The notes under the pieces: generated by a model
Databases searched by the model: none
Told to the model about the DNA's origin: nothing
What the model saw: the letters and a program-made list of their open reading frames with translations, nothing else
From: Planctomycetota bacterium
GTDB lineage: Bacteria; Planctomycetota; Planctomycetia; Planctomycetales; Planctomycetaceae
Length of the DNA: 64,000 nt
NCBI GenBank assembly: GCA_023417655.1
Contig: JAEZFD010000066.1
Location: 62,001-126,000, forward strand
Direction of reading: 5' to 3'
Made by a program: the position numbers and the translations under genes
In this document: positions 1-10,961 of the stretch, piece after piece
How the letters are laid out: each line of letters begins with the position of its first letter
How positions within the stretch are numbered: position 1 is the first letter of the stretch

Positions 1-1
1 T

Positions 2-490
2 CCCCGTCAATCGAGTCAGATCCTGCTCTATCAGCATCCAGATTATCTGGCGGATTTGCGTCATGAATGGACACACGCCGCCCTGCACCGTCTCTTCCCA
101 GGAATCCCCCTTTGGCTGGACGAAGGATTGGCGGAATACTTTGAGGCCCCCGACGATTGCCGCCTGACACACCCTGATAATCTTGAGAAATTCCGAAAAC
201 AGCTGGCGGCCGGCTGGCAGCCGAACCTCAAGCGACTTGAACAAAAAACGCTGCTTTCTGAATTTCAGAGCGAAGAATATCACGAGAGCTGGGCCTGGAC
301 CCACTTTTTGCGACACGGCCCCCCCCCTGCCGCCCAGGTTTTCAAAGAATTTATGATCGCATCACAGTCTGATGGGTCCGAGAGCCGATTGAGTGAATTG
401 CTGGAGTCCCATTTTGCTCAGCCAGAGGTTGATCTGATCACCCATATTGAAGAATGGTCTCGGCGGTATCCACGGAAGGATCAAAAATGA
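2..490 (+). CDS. Putative zinc metalloprotease-like protein, DUF1570 type, 5' end cut by the window
   Basis: The reading frame is open from the window edge, so the N-terminus is missing; 162 residues are visible. It contains HEWTH (from base 62), an HExxH zinc-binding motif. The stretch LWLDEGLAEYFE follows about 20 residues later and supplies the glutamate expected as third ligand in gluzincins. This arrangement is typical of the DUF1570/peptidase-MA-like proteins that are frequent in planctomycetes; the substrate is unknown. The stop codon overlaps the start of the next gene (ATGA), which suggests translational coupling. A TTG at base 56 could be taken for a start, but it would leave the metal site at the extreme N-terminus and so is unlikely. 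The motif is clear; the family name is an inference. Confidence 0.7.
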   Translation, partial: PRQSSQILLYQHPDYLADLRHEWTHAALHRLFPGIPLWLDEGLAEYFEAPDDCRLTHPDNLEKFRKQLAAGWQPNLKRLEQKTLLSEFQSEEYHESWAWTHFLRHGPPPAAQVFKEFMIASQSDGSESRLSELLESHFAQPEVDLITHIEEWSRRYPRKDQK

Positions 491-990
491 CATCGCCAGC
501 TTTTCTGCTCTCATTGGCATGCTCCTTCGTCGCAATCATCTGCCCTCTTGCCGTTTATGGAGAGGAACCGCTGACGTCGCGCCAACGGAAAGTGGAAAAG
601 CCAACTGTTATTGATCTGCTGCTGGGCCGGGGCGGAACGCTTGAAGGTCAACTGCGCGATGCAGGGGAACACCTGGCGGATGGAGCGACTGTTTCCATCT
701 GGCAGGGACACAAGCTGATCTGGAAAGGAACGCCGGACGATGCCGGAAAGTTCCAGCTGAAGAACATCAATGCCGGACTGTACCGTGTTGTTTATGGAAG
801 TCAGTCTGTGATTTGCCGAGTCTGGACTGGTGAAATGGCACCGCCACAAGCCAAAGGCTCACTGACGCTGAACCGGAGTCAGCAAGAGAATAATGACTCC
901 GCAGGATGGAAGTTCCTGCCGACTGGAGCACTGTTTCCCCCCATCTGGAGTGGGACTCATGGTGACTCACATCTCCCCGGACGTCCGTAA
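487..990 (+). CDS. Secreted protein with carboxypeptidase-regulatory-like domain
   Basis: This is a 167-residue protein starting at the ATG that overlaps the upstream stop (ATGA). Residues 1-26 form a signal peptide (MTSPAFLLSLACSFVAI..., cleavage near VYG-EEP). The middle (GTLEGQLRDAGEHLADGATV..., then GKFQLKNINAGLYRVVYG) has the pattern of a CarboxypepD_reg/transthyretin-like beta-sandwich: an extension G-x-L, a change of state 'DAGKFQL', and a closing 'AGLYRVV'. The C-terminal 30 residues are polar and then aromatic, with no recognised domain. It probably acts outside the cytoplasmic membrane as a binding or structural protein together with the upstream metalloprotease-like gene. No enzymatic motif is visible. 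Confidence 0.65.
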   Translation: MTSPAFLLSLACSFVAIICPLAVYGEEPLTSRQRKVEKPTVIDLLLGRGGTLEGQLRDAGEHLADGATVSIWQGHKLIWKGTPDDAGKFQLKNINAGLYRVVYGSQSVICRVWTGEMAPPQAKGSLTLNRSQQENNDSAGWKFLPTGALFPPIWSGTHGDSHLPGRP

Positions 991-1268
991 TCAGATTTCT
1001 CAATAGCACTGATTCGGACAGAGGACTAAGATACTCGCCGGACGTTTCATCGACGCAGGCTGAAATCGATCCGCACACGGAGGTGAGCGCGGTCGCGATC
1101 ATGAAGACCCTGGCGATGTCGTCAGCGGGATGAGCACCATTATCCGGTGCTTCCTCCCCTGTATTGTCAATTTGCTCGACTTCTTGAATCCTGTCGATGC
1201 AGGCCCCACGAAGAGGCTCCGACTCAGGATTTCCCGGTTTGAGCATGTCGCCAGGAGGGAAAGTAGAC

Positions 1269-2069
1269 ATGATCCAACTGATTTCTCGGCGATCCGCCGG
1301 AGTCATCTCGCAAGCAATCCTCATCGCCGCGATCACGCTGTCGATGCCGCAAAGCGGATTCTCTCAATCCGAGCAAGCAGCAGAACATCCTCTGATTCCA
1401 GCGATTCGTCTCGCCGAGCAGTCGTATCAGACTTTACGGCAGATCACAGACTATGAAGCGACTGTCATTAAGCAGGAACTGGTTAATGGTCGGTTGCTGA
1501 CTCAACGAATGGCTCTCCGCCTGCGGGAAGAGCCTTTCAGCGTTTATCTGAAATATGAAGAACCGAACGCAGGCCGCGAGATTCTCTTCGTTCGTGGCCA
1601 GAACAATGATCAGCTGCTCGCCCGCGAGGCAACTGGACTCACTTCTCTGGTCGGAACGGTGTCGCTGGCGATCGATAGCCCACAGGTGATGGCCGAGAAC
1701 CGGCATGTCATCACCGATCTCGGAATGCGGCGTCTCCTGGAAATCGTGATTACCCAGTGGAATCTCGAATCAAAGTTCGGAGAAGTCGACGTAAAGTATT
1801 ACCCCAATGCGAAGATGGGGAATGCGGACTGCGAAGTGATTGAAGTGACACATCCCCGCCCGAGAAAGCAGTTCCTTTTTCATATGACGCGGCTGTTTCT
1901 CGAAAAACAGTCTCGTCTTCCGATCCGAATTGAGAACTATGGATTCCCGACTCAGGCAGGTCAGCCGGCTCAGCTCGTTGAAGAATATACTTACGTTAAC
2001 GTAAGGACAAATTCCGGATTAACGGCCGCTGACTTCGACCCACGAAATCCCCGGTACTCATTCAAATAA
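1269..2069 (+). CDS. Exported DUF1571-type protein
   Basis: This is a 266-residue protein. The ATG at 1269 is chosen because AGGAGGG (1253-1259) lies 9 bases upstream; an earlier in-frame ATG at 1245 has no such site. A signal peptide runs to about residue 31 (QSGFSQ-SEQA). The mature part (YQTLRQITDYEATVIKQELVNGRLL..., LRLREEPFSVYLKYEEPNAGREILFV..., and a C-terminal VEEYTYVNVRTNSGLTAADFDP) fits DUF1571, a family common in planctomycetes and related in fold to LolA/LolB-type outer-membrane lipoprotein carriers. A periplasmic lipid- or lipoprotein-related role is therefore possible but unproven. About 280 bases without a gene separate it from the preceding gene. Confidence 0.7.
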   Translation: MIQLISRRSAGVISQAILIAAITLSMPQSGFSQSEQAAEHPLIPAIRLAEQSYQTLRQITDYEATVIKQELVNGRLLTQRMALRLREEPFSVYLKYEEPNAGREILFVRGQNNDQLLAREATGLTSLVGTVSLAIDSPQVMAENRHVITDLGMRRLLEIVITQWNLESKFGEVDVKYYPNAKMGNADCEVIEVTHPRPRKQFLFHMTRLFLEKQSRLPIRIENYGFPTQAGQPAQLVEEYTYVNVRTNSGLTAADFDPRNPRYSFK

Positions 2070-2390
2070 CGATCGCAGCGTCAGTCTCAGCTCCGAGAAT
2101 CCGGCGTGAAGCCGCTCCGAGGCCGAACCGACATTCGCTCACGCAGTAATCCTCTCACAGCCTTTTTCGCTGGTTTTCCGGAGCCCGATCTCTCCGCACT
2201 GGGTTCTTGTTTTGACAGGCGCAACTGTGAAAAGGCTGGCAGATCAATTGACAGAGTTGGCGTAAACGGAAATGCTTGCGGGGTTGGCGTTTTATCAGGA
2301 GTCGAGTTTCTCATCGTTGACGAGTCACTCCTGATGCGAGCTCAGTGAGCCCGACGACGCACACTCCAGTCGAAAGTTGTGAAGGTTGTT

Positions 2391-3239
2391 ATGTCCATCC
2401 ACCCGACGGCCCTGATCGATCCTCAGGCGGAGATCGACTCAACTGCCGTCATTGGCCCCTATGTTGTCATCGAAGGCGACGTGAAAATCGGCGCCGGCTG
2501 TCATCTCGGTCCCGGGGTGGTGATCTACGGGCCAACGACAATCGGCGAAGGGACTCGAATTCATGCTCACGCCGTGCTCGGTGACGTTCCACAGGACCGC
2601 GCTTTCACCGGCGAAACATCCTTCGTGCGGATCGGAAAAGACTGCATTATTCGCGAAGGTGTGACGATTCACCGCGGATCGAGTAAGGACTCGGTCACCC
2701 GGATTGGAGATCGCTGCATGCTGATGAGCAACTCACATGTGGGACATAACTGCGAGTTGGAAGAAGAAGTCACGATGATCAGTGGATCGCTGCTGGGCGG
2801 TCACGTGCATGTCGGCAAAGGTGCCGTCATCTCCGGAAACGCGGCGGTGCACCAGTTCGTCCGCGTCGGTGAACTCGCCATGATCAGTGGACTTGGGAAA
2901 ATCGTTCAGGACATTCCCCCCTTCTTCATGACGGATCGCGACGGGGGTCTTGTCGGAGTCAATCGAGTTGGTCTGATTCGCCGCAGTTTCACCTCGCATG
3001 AACGCGAAGAGATCAAAGCCGCCTACCGGATCATTTACCGCTCAGGCCTGGGACAGCTGCAGGCATTCAAGCAACTCGTCGACATGGTCAAAACGGACGC
3101 AGGGAATCGACTAATCGCTTTCCTGTCAGCGAAGTCGCGCCGCGGCATTGCCGCGTCGGCGTATACGCTCTCTTCAAAAGAAAAATCCAACGCCGAATCG
3201 ACCGAAACCGTTGCGATCTCTGCGAAAGAGGCTGACTGA
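2391..3239 (+). CDS. lpxA: Acyl-[ACP]-UDP-N-acetylglucosamine O-acyltransferase
   Basis: LpxA catalyses the first step of lipid A synthesis, moving a 3-hydroxyacyl chain from acyl carrier protein to UDP-GlcNAc in the cytosol. The protein has 282 residues; E. coli LpxA has 262. It begins with the LpxA opening IHPTALIDPQAEI and continues as a left-handed beta-helix of hexapeptide repeats (IGPYVVIEGDVKIG, LGPGVVIYGPTTIG, MSNSHVGHNCELE) to about residue 185. An alpha-helical C-terminal domain follows (RRSFTSHEREEIKAAYRIIYRSG). The catalytic-region histidine motif GNAAVHQFVRVG is present. ATG 2391 is preferred over GTG 2379 because GAAGG sits 7-8 bases before it. LpxB, LpxC, LpxD and FabZ are not nearby. 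The C-terminal tail (about 30 residues after AYTLSS) is extra and polar. Confidence 0.93.
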   Translation: MSIHPTALIDPQAEIDSTAVIGPYVVIEGDVKIGAGCHLGPGVVIYGPTTIGEGTRIHAHAVLGDVPQDRAFTGETSFVRIGKDCIIREGVTIHRGSSKDSVTRIGDRCMLMSNSHVGHNCELEEEVTMISGSLLGGHVHVGKGAVISGNAAVHQFVRVGELAMISGLGKIVQDIPPFFMTDRDGGLVGVNRVGLIRRSFTSHEREEIKAAYRIIYRSGLGQLQAFKQLVDMVKTDAGNRLIAFLSAKSRRGIAASAYTLSSKEKSNAESTETVAISAKEAD

Positions 3240-3969
3240 CGCAAATCGCCCCATCTCCTGTGCATTTCCTCAGACGCCGCAGTCTTTAGAGGAGTTTGCT
3301 CTCCCGAGTGCCCGCGGAACGCGCATTTCGATTGATGAGAGTCTCGAGACCGCGTGACAAACACAGGCAGATCAGCAAATTGGCGACATCTATGGCTGGG
3401 GTATCTTCTCTCGGACGCCCGATTTTTTTGAAGACAGCTCAAAAACCAGGACTATCCCCCAGATAAGATTCCGGTTTTCTCTGATCGGAGAGTGGTTTCT
3501 GCCTCTGATATGCGCGGATAGTCCACATAAGACCCTCTGCTCACCAGCCCCCCCGGCAACAGACCGATGTGGTGGGCACGAATAGGGAATCCCCGGCAGA
3601 AATCTGGGCAAAATTTCGTTGACATTAATGTTACCGTGCATACGATCCATCACTATTCGTATGCGAACCACATTGCATGCGAATCGTTTGTTGACTCGAT
3701 CTCAGCTTCCTGTCCTGTCGATGCGGATTCGCGCAGGGTCCTCTCTCGACAAACCCCCTGTTTGATTTTCCGTCTGATTTTGAGGAGTGGCACGGTCACG
3801 CTCGCCCGATGCCAGTTCGTCCCAGTGCTCTCGTCTCGCGGTTTTCACCCGCGAACTGCCACTCAACATTTCATCTCGCATCATCATTTTGGCGCGAAGA
3901 TATCTCGAAACATCATCGCAGATTCTACTCTCTTTTCTGACTTTGCCAATCGGCACCGGAGGGACCTAC
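3240..3969. other. 730-base non-coding stretch with promoter-like element
   Basis: No credible gene is seen here; the reading frames lack domain-like composition. The stretch contains a good sigma-70-like promoter at 3619-3646 (listed separately) and two direct copies of ATGCGAA at 3661-3667 and 3677-3683, just downstream of the -10 element. The rest is unassigned. It separates lpxA from the pseudopilin gene and probably holds that gene's long 5' leader. Confidence 0.5.
3619..3646 (+). promoter_or_regulatory. Putative sigma-70 promoter with adjacent palindrome
   Basis: A perfect -35 hexamer TTGACA (3619-3624) and TACGAT (3641-3646) are spaced by 16 bases. The spacer begins inside a perfect 10-base palindrome, ACATTAATGT (3622-3631), which could be a repressor site. 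The element lies about 325 bases upstream of the pseudopilin start, so the leader would be long. Planctomycete sigma-factor preferences differ between genes, so this rests on consensus matching only. Confidence 0.4.
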
Positions 3970-4905
3970 ATGCGTCGTCGTCACGGATTCACACTGATCG
4001 AGCTTCTGGTGGTCATTGCGATCATCGCCGTTCTGATCGCCCTACTCTTGCCAGCGGTTCAGCAGGCTCGCGAAGCTGCTCGAATGACGCAGTGCAGAAA
4101 CAACCTGAAGCAGCTGGGGCTGGCGTTTCAGAACTACCACGATACCTACACGACCTTTATGCCAGGTGGGTTCCTCACACCGGGCAACCAGTACCCGGTG
4201 GGCTGGGTTCCTCGAATCTTCCCTTACATCGAACAGGGGACACGCCTGCAAGCGGCAATTGGGAAATATTCACACACCGACTTCTGGACGATGATTTCCC
4301 CTTACCGAACGCACGACACAACTGATCCTCTTTGGGGTCCTATCCCCGGACTGAGTTGTCCGAGTTCGGCACTGGGAGATCGAGCCTCGGATCACACGAC
4401 CGTTGGGAACTTCCCTAATGCGCACATGCAAGGGGCGCTGCACTATCGGGCAAACGGCGGATCCCGCGACGAAGACCTGGTGACGGGGACCGATGCAGAC
4501 CGTTACTACTCACGCTCTGGTGTCATCTATCCTCTCAGCCGCACAAGCATGGCCCGAATCACTGACGGATCGTCGAATACCATTTTGCTCGGTGAAACCT
4601 CAAGCACTGATGGGTGGAGTTCAAGCTCAATCACCGGGTGGGGCGGAATTAAGCCCTGGGTCTATGGATTCACCGGAAACTCGGTCGGGTATCTGACAAT
4701 CGACAACAAGATCGTCCAGTATCCAATCGGCTACCGCGGTACATTCGCTTCCAACTTCACACCCTATAAGAGCCAGCATGGGGGCGGGGGAGCCAACTTC
4801 GCGTTCTGTGACGGGAGCGTCCGTTTCATGTCCCAAAACATGAGCCTGACGATTCTGAAGTCGCTGGCGACGCGGGCTTCCGGTGAAGTGGTCGGTGAGT
4901 TCTAG
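3970..4905 (+). CDS. DUF1559 type II pseudopilin-like protein
   Basis: This is a 311-residue protein. The ATG at 3970 follows CGGAGGG at good spacing. The N-terminus RRRHGFTLIELLVVIAIIAVLIALLLP is a class III prepilin signal: cleavage after G, then F+1 and E+5, then a hydrophobic helix. The following QQAREAARMTQCRNNLKQLGLAFQNYHD and the late motifs ITDGSSNTILLGE and ANFAFCDGSVRFM are the signature blocks of the DUF1559 (SBP_bac_10-like) family, which is hugely expanded in planctomycetes. It is probably inserted in the inner membrane and processed by a prepilin peptidase; whether these proteins form a fibre is unknown. A small lipoprotein follows 215 bases downstream, a pairing often seen with DUF1559 genes. 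Confidence 0.9.
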   Translation: MRRRHGFTLIELLVVIAIIAVLIALLLPAVQQAREAARMTQCRNNLKQLGLAFQNYHDTYTTFMPGGFLTPGNQYPVGWVPRIFPYIEQGTRLQAAIGKYSHTDFWTMISPYRTHDTTDPLWGPIPGLSCPSSALGDRASDHTTVGNFPNAHMQGALHYRANGGSRDEDLVTGTDADRYYSRSGVIYPLSRTSMARITDGSSNTILLGETSSTDGWSSSSITGWGGIKPWVYGFTGNSVGYLTIDNKIVQYPIGYRGTFASNFTPYKSQHGGGGANFAFCDGSVRFMSQNMSLTILKSLATRASGEVVGEF

Positions 4906-5120
4906 AACAGCTTGCTCTCCCGTCTGCCCTCTCAACTCTGCAGGTCGCTGCGAAGCCGCCTGCAGACGCTTCGCGGCAACGCGACTTACGTCTGATCATT
5001 CGATGAGAAAAGCACCGCTCCCCTGGCTGATTCAGGGGAGCCTGTTCTTCTGAATTTGAGTTGGCAGTCAGTCGCTGTGCCGTCCATCCGACATGTTCTT
5101 TTTCGGAGACTCAAATCCTT

Positions 5121-5546
5121 ATGGCTCACTCCATTCGCCAATGGTCTCGCTCGCTGAGTGTAGCGATGGCAACTGTGACATTGTTTTCTTTGATGGGCTG
5201 CGGAGAACCGGGACCTAAGACCGTTGAGGTGAAGGGAACCGTCAGTGTGAATGGCACCCCAATCAAGTTGGGGACCATCATGTTCGTTCCGGATCAGGCC
5301 GGTGCGACTGCTTATGGGGAGATCAACCCTGAGGGACAATATGTCGCCAAGGTCGCCCCGGGCACTTACAAAGTCGCGATCAACGCCGTGGGACATCCCA
5401 ATGGTCCTGAAGGTCCCGTTGTGAACTATGCTCCAGAGAAATACAGCACAGAACAGACTTCCGGGCTGACGGCCACTGTCCCAGAAGAGGGAGAGACCAC
5501 GATCGACTTCGACCTCGAAGGTCCTCAACTGAAAGCCAAGAAATAG
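5121..5546 (+). CDS. Small lipoprotein with carboxypeptidase-regulatory-like (transthyretin-fold) domain
   Basis: This is a 141-residue protein. The start at 5121 gives a type II signal peptide ending in the lipobox LMGC, with the lipidated cysteine at residue 27. The mature part starts VEVKGTVSVNGTPIKLGTIMFVPD and continues AYGEINPEGQYVAKVAPGTYKVAINA, a classic CarboxypepD_reg/transthyretin-type repeat. Such small lipoproteins regularly sit next to DUF1559 genes in planctomycetes, as here, so a shared envelope role is likely but undefined. A rho-independent terminator follows at 5607-5656. Confidence 0.8.
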   Translation: MAHSIRQWSRSLSVAMATVTLFSLMGCGEPGPKTVEVKGTVSVNGTPIKLGTIMFVPDQAGATAYGEINPEGQYVAKVAPGTYKVAINAVGHPNGPEGPVVNYAPEKYSTEQTSGLTATVPEEGETTIDFDLEGPQLKAKK

Positions 5547-5604
5547 CGTTGTTCTTCTCAGTCAACGATTGAGAAGATGCATTTTCCAAAGCATCGTGAA
5601 CGCA

Positions 5605-5657
5605 AAGCCCGACAGTGCTGAGTCGCCGAGTGCGAGACAGTGTTGTCGGGCTTCTTT
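5605..5657. terminator. Rho-independent terminator, probably bidirectional
   Basis: GCCCGACA (5607-5614) pairs with TGTCGGGC (5644-5651) and is followed by TTCTTTATT on the plus strand. On the minus strand the stem is followed by TTTGCG. It closes the lipoprotein transcript and may also stop transcription from the minus-strand gene ending at 5702. The loop is long (29 bases), so its strength is uncertain. Confidence 0.6.
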
Positions 5658-5701
5658 ATTGAATCAGCCGGCCTTATTCCCGCCTGGAAGCGACTGACGT
5701 T

Positions 5702-6967
5702 CTAGGAACTCAGAACCCGTTCACTGAGATAATCACTGAGTCTCGCTGCGAAGTCGTGCAGCCAGACGAAGTCAGTGCCGGCGGTCAGATTGGCAATCGT
5801 CCCTAAGCTGACGATGACCAGAATCAGGACGAGACCAATTGCTTTGCCGATGTCCTGGCCTTTCAGGCTTCCCAGCTGATCGGGATCTCCTGACAGGTAG
5901 GCACTGGCCGCAAAAAACTCTTCACCGATTAACGTGTAATCGCAGGCCGCAACAAAGAACGGAAGTTGCGCGGGCTGTGCGGTGCCAGCGATCTGAATGG
6001 CTCCAATGGAGTTTCCGGTTTCCGCGAGGATCAGTGACTCGGCATAGAATGATCCGAGATAGAAGCAGGCGGCGGGACGTTCACGAACCATCTTGCCGGT
6101 CAGGAACGAGACATAGGCAAACTGCTCATCAGTCACATAGTAAACGAGGTCTTCGCGATAGGCATCCGGACGGCCAGCAGCGAGGAACGCGTTCGCAACA
6201 GTCTCTCGAGCGGCTGTCATCACCAGCGACTTTGATGTCGGGGTTTCTAGCTCGCAGTCGTATTCCGCGGCCCGCTCCGCGACCCGACCGAGCAATGTCA
6301 GACCGGCGATGGTCTGCATCTCGTTCATGTCCTGAATGCCGGGAACGAACAGGCAGGATCGCCCCATTTCCGTGGCTCGACCGACTGCTTCTTCGATGGC
6401 TTCCAACCCGGCGATCGGCCGCACGCGCAGAGACATCCCTGATCGCGCGAGGAGAATCATCCCGATGATGGACCCGCAGATCAGACAGGTCATCACCAGC
6501 AGCCAGAATTTGCCTGAGTCGAAGCCCTCCCGAGTCGCGATCACTGGCGAATTCTCGCCAAGTCCTACGAAAGAGGACTGCTCACCTTGCTCATTCACCG
6601 CAACAACACGGAACCAGAGCGGCATGTTCCGTGGAACATCAGTGATTGTTACGGTGCCAACTCCCGCCTGAATTTCTTCGGGGGTTGGTTTCCAGGTTTT
6701 GACTGGGTGATAGATTCCGCGAAATTCGCCGCACTGGTCGATGCGATATTCGACGGTCTCCGGAGAAATCTGCTCAGGAATCCGAATCGTCAGATCGACC
6801 GCAGTCCCATTATCCCACCCGTGATCAGTCGCCGTGATTGACTCCGGAGGCTGGGGCGCAGCAGCGAAGCACAGTCTCCCCAAGCCAAAAAGCAGAACGA
6901 CGAAAACAGCAATCGGCACGAGAGAGCCGAAACATCGTTGAAGCATTGCCAGCGGAGTTCGGTTCAT
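5702..6967 (-). CDS. Membrane protein with fibronectin-III-like domain (DUF6754-like)
   Basis: This is a 421-residue protein. It starts with a signal or anchor helix (residues 13-36). An extracytoplasmic beta-sandwich of about 110 residues then resembles a fibronectin type III domain (VEYRIDQCGEFRGIY..., ending VPRNMPLWFRVVAVNEQGEQSSF). A transmembrane helix (FWLLVMTCLICGSIIGMILL, near residue 155) and a large cytosolic alpha/beta region follow, and a final hydrophobic segment (IGLVLILVIVSLGTIANL) lies near the C-terminus. The cytosolic part resembles the DUF6754 proteins found in planctomycetes and some anaerobes. Its ATG overlaps the stop of the upstream 374-residue gene by 4 bases (ATGA), so the two are translationally coupled. 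The function is unknown; a sensory or envelope-complex role is only a guess. Confidence 0.65.
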   Translation of the reverse strand: MNRTPLAMLQRCFGSLVPIAVFVVLLFGLGRLCFAAAPQPPESITATDHGWDNGTAVDLTIRIPEQISPETVEYRIDQCGEFRGIYHPVKTWKPTPEEIQAGVGTVTITDVPRNMPLWFRVVAVNEQGEQSSFVGLGENSPVIATREGFDSGKFWLLVMTCLICGSIIGMILLARSGMSLRVRPIAGLEAIEEAVGRATEMGRSCLFVPGIQDMNEMQTIAGLTLLGRVAERAAEYDCELETPTSKSLVMTAARETVANAFLAAGRPDAYREDLVYYVTDEQFAYVSFLTGKMVRERPAACFYLGSFYAESLILAETGNSIGAIQIAGTAQPAQLPFFVAACDYTLIGEEFFAASAYLSGDPDQLGSLKGQDIGKAIGLVLILVIVSLGTIANLTAGTDFVWLHDFAARLSDYLSERVLSS

Positions 6968-8088
6968 TCGACAACGATCTCCACATTAGCACGGGGAACG
7001 ATGAGTTCGCGGCCGGTAGCAGATCGAACCTTCAACACGCGTGCTTTTGAGCCGGATGCAAGGACTTGTGGATCAACTGGAAGTGCCGTGATTGTTCCAA
7101 GTTCTCCGAAGTACGGATCTCGAATCAGCCGGACGCTTGCGCCGACCTTCAATTCGCCTCCGGCTGCACGTTCGACAACCTCTGCATTTCGGGCGACCGA
7201 TTCCCGCAAGGGAATCACGATCTCCGGGCGCAGGACTCCTGCTCTGATCTGGGTGGCTCCATTCACCGAGGTCATGTCACCGGCATGTGACTTCAGAAGA
7301 TCAAAGGTGCGCTGCGACATGGCGATTTCACCGAAACCCTCTGTCACAATGAGCGTGATTCCGATCCTTTCCGAACCGGTGATCGCGACCCCGAGGTCAT
7401 AACCCAGGATACTTTTCAGATCGAAGTCATTGATCCCGCCGCAGATGATGCCTCGCACGTTCAACTCGATGGCCCGAGCGACTGCGGCGCCATGTACGCG
7501 GCGTCCTCCGACGACAATGCAACCGGCATGTTCAGGCAGAAAGAGTTCCGGCGTCAGGTCCTGATCAGGCCTGCTCACAAGAATTCGGAGTGGACCGCTC
7601 GCTTCTCCTCCAATACCAAAGATCCCCTGCACAAACGCGGCAGGTGTTTCGATGACGACCCCTTCCGTGGGCAAAACCTCCACGACAGTTCCAGCGACGA
7701 ATGCGTTCACTTCCAATGGTCGAGGCTCGCCGCGGAGGATCACCTGACCTGTGATGCTGGAAATGGATTCCACAGTGCCGGTGACGGGAGACTCACAGGT
7801 CTGTCGGAAGTAACCAAAGATTCCGTTTGAGCGAGCGAGTGGTTCGCCTTCTTGAACGGGGTCTCCCACCCGTTTGAGCATTGCCGCAGGGACATCAGCT
7901 GGCGATGTCGAAATCAAATTTGACACGTTGACCGGGAAGATATTGCCGGGCTGGTCGGTATGAGCGACGACCTGCTCGGCCGTGACATGATCTCCCTGCC
8001 TCACCCGAATTTCACCGGGAATGGGAAGAACTCGCGTCACGCGATAGCGTGTGCTGGCCTTCACCTGAAGTCCGGGCGTGTACGTCAT
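6964..8088 (-). CDS. Conserved protein with barrel-sandwich-like repeats and C-terminal KOW-like motif
   Basis: This is a 374-residue cytosolic protein of unknown function. The N-terminal 150 residues contain three turns that resemble lipoyl/biotinyl barrel-sandwich hybrids: IRVRQGDHVTAEQVVAHTD, LKRVGDPVQEGEPLARSNG, and CESPVTGTVESISSITGQVI. The centre (residues about 170-260) looks like a Rossmann-like alpha/beta domain (CIVVGGRRVHGAAVARAIELNVRGIICGGI). The C-terminus GASVRLIRDPYFGELGTITALP is KOW/SH3-like, as in NusG-type proteins. It overlaps the next gene, a Fn3/DUF6754-like membrane protein, by 4 bases, so the products probably act together at the membrane. No catalytic motif is visible. 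Confidence 0.65.
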   Translation of the reverse strand: MTYTPGLQVKASTRYRVTRVLPIPGEIRVRQGDHVTAEQVVAHTDQPGNIFPVNVSNLISTSPADVPAAMLKRVGDPVQEGEPLARSNGIFGYFRQTCESPVTGTVESISSITGQVILRGEPRPLEVNAFVAGTVVEVLPTEGVVIETPAAFVQGIFGIGGEASGPLRILVSRPDQDLTPELFLPEHAGCIVVGGRRVHGAAVARAIELNVRGIICGGINDFDLKSILGYDLGVAITGSERIGITLIVTEGFGEIAMSQRTFDLLKSHAGDMTSVNGATQIRAGVLRPEIVIPLRESVARNAEVVERAAGGELKVGASVRLIRDPYFGELGTITALPVDPQVLASGSKARVLKVRSATGRELIVPRANVEIVVE

Positions 8089-8226
8089 GAGACAAGGTCA
8101 TCACAGGCGAGGAGATCGGAATTCACTCGCCGGATTCTAACAGTCTGCGCGGATCTTTGCCCTCCCAATCTGAAGATCAGGAGTGCCCTGGGATCACAAT
8201 GGGGACGAGACGCAAAACTGATCGGA

Positions 8227-9171
<945 letters not shown>

Positions 9172-9267
9172 AGGTCCGTGGCAGTTCTTAAATAACAGGA
9201 TCTTGCAACTTGCGGCTGCAGGAGCGGCAACTGAACAATTCTAGAACCCGACTGGTGTCGTGGGACT

Positions 9268-10764
<1,497 letters not shown>

Positions 10765-10909
10765 GCTGACTCCACTTCGAACGACTTTGGCCCAGTTCAG
10801 ATTTGACGCAGTTCAGAGAGGCAGAGCAGGTTCCTCAGAAACTGTGGCCGCCAGATCACACTGATGGCTGAGCTTCCGAAGAACCTTCTCGCATTCACGC
10901 CTTCAAGTT

Positions 10910-10946
10910 GATGTCAGGCGCGAATGGTCTCGTCGCGCCTGACATC
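10910..10946 (-). terminator. Strong inverted repeat downstream of hisG
   Basis: GATGTCAGGCGCGA (10910-10923) pairs perfectly with TCGCGCCTGACATC (10933-10946), a 14-bp stem with a 9-base loop, 16 bases after the hisG stop. There is no T-run on the minus strand, so it may be a rho-dependent or 3'-protective hairpin and not a classical terminator. Confidence 0.5.
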
Positions 10947-10961
10947 CAGTGACGTTCAGCG

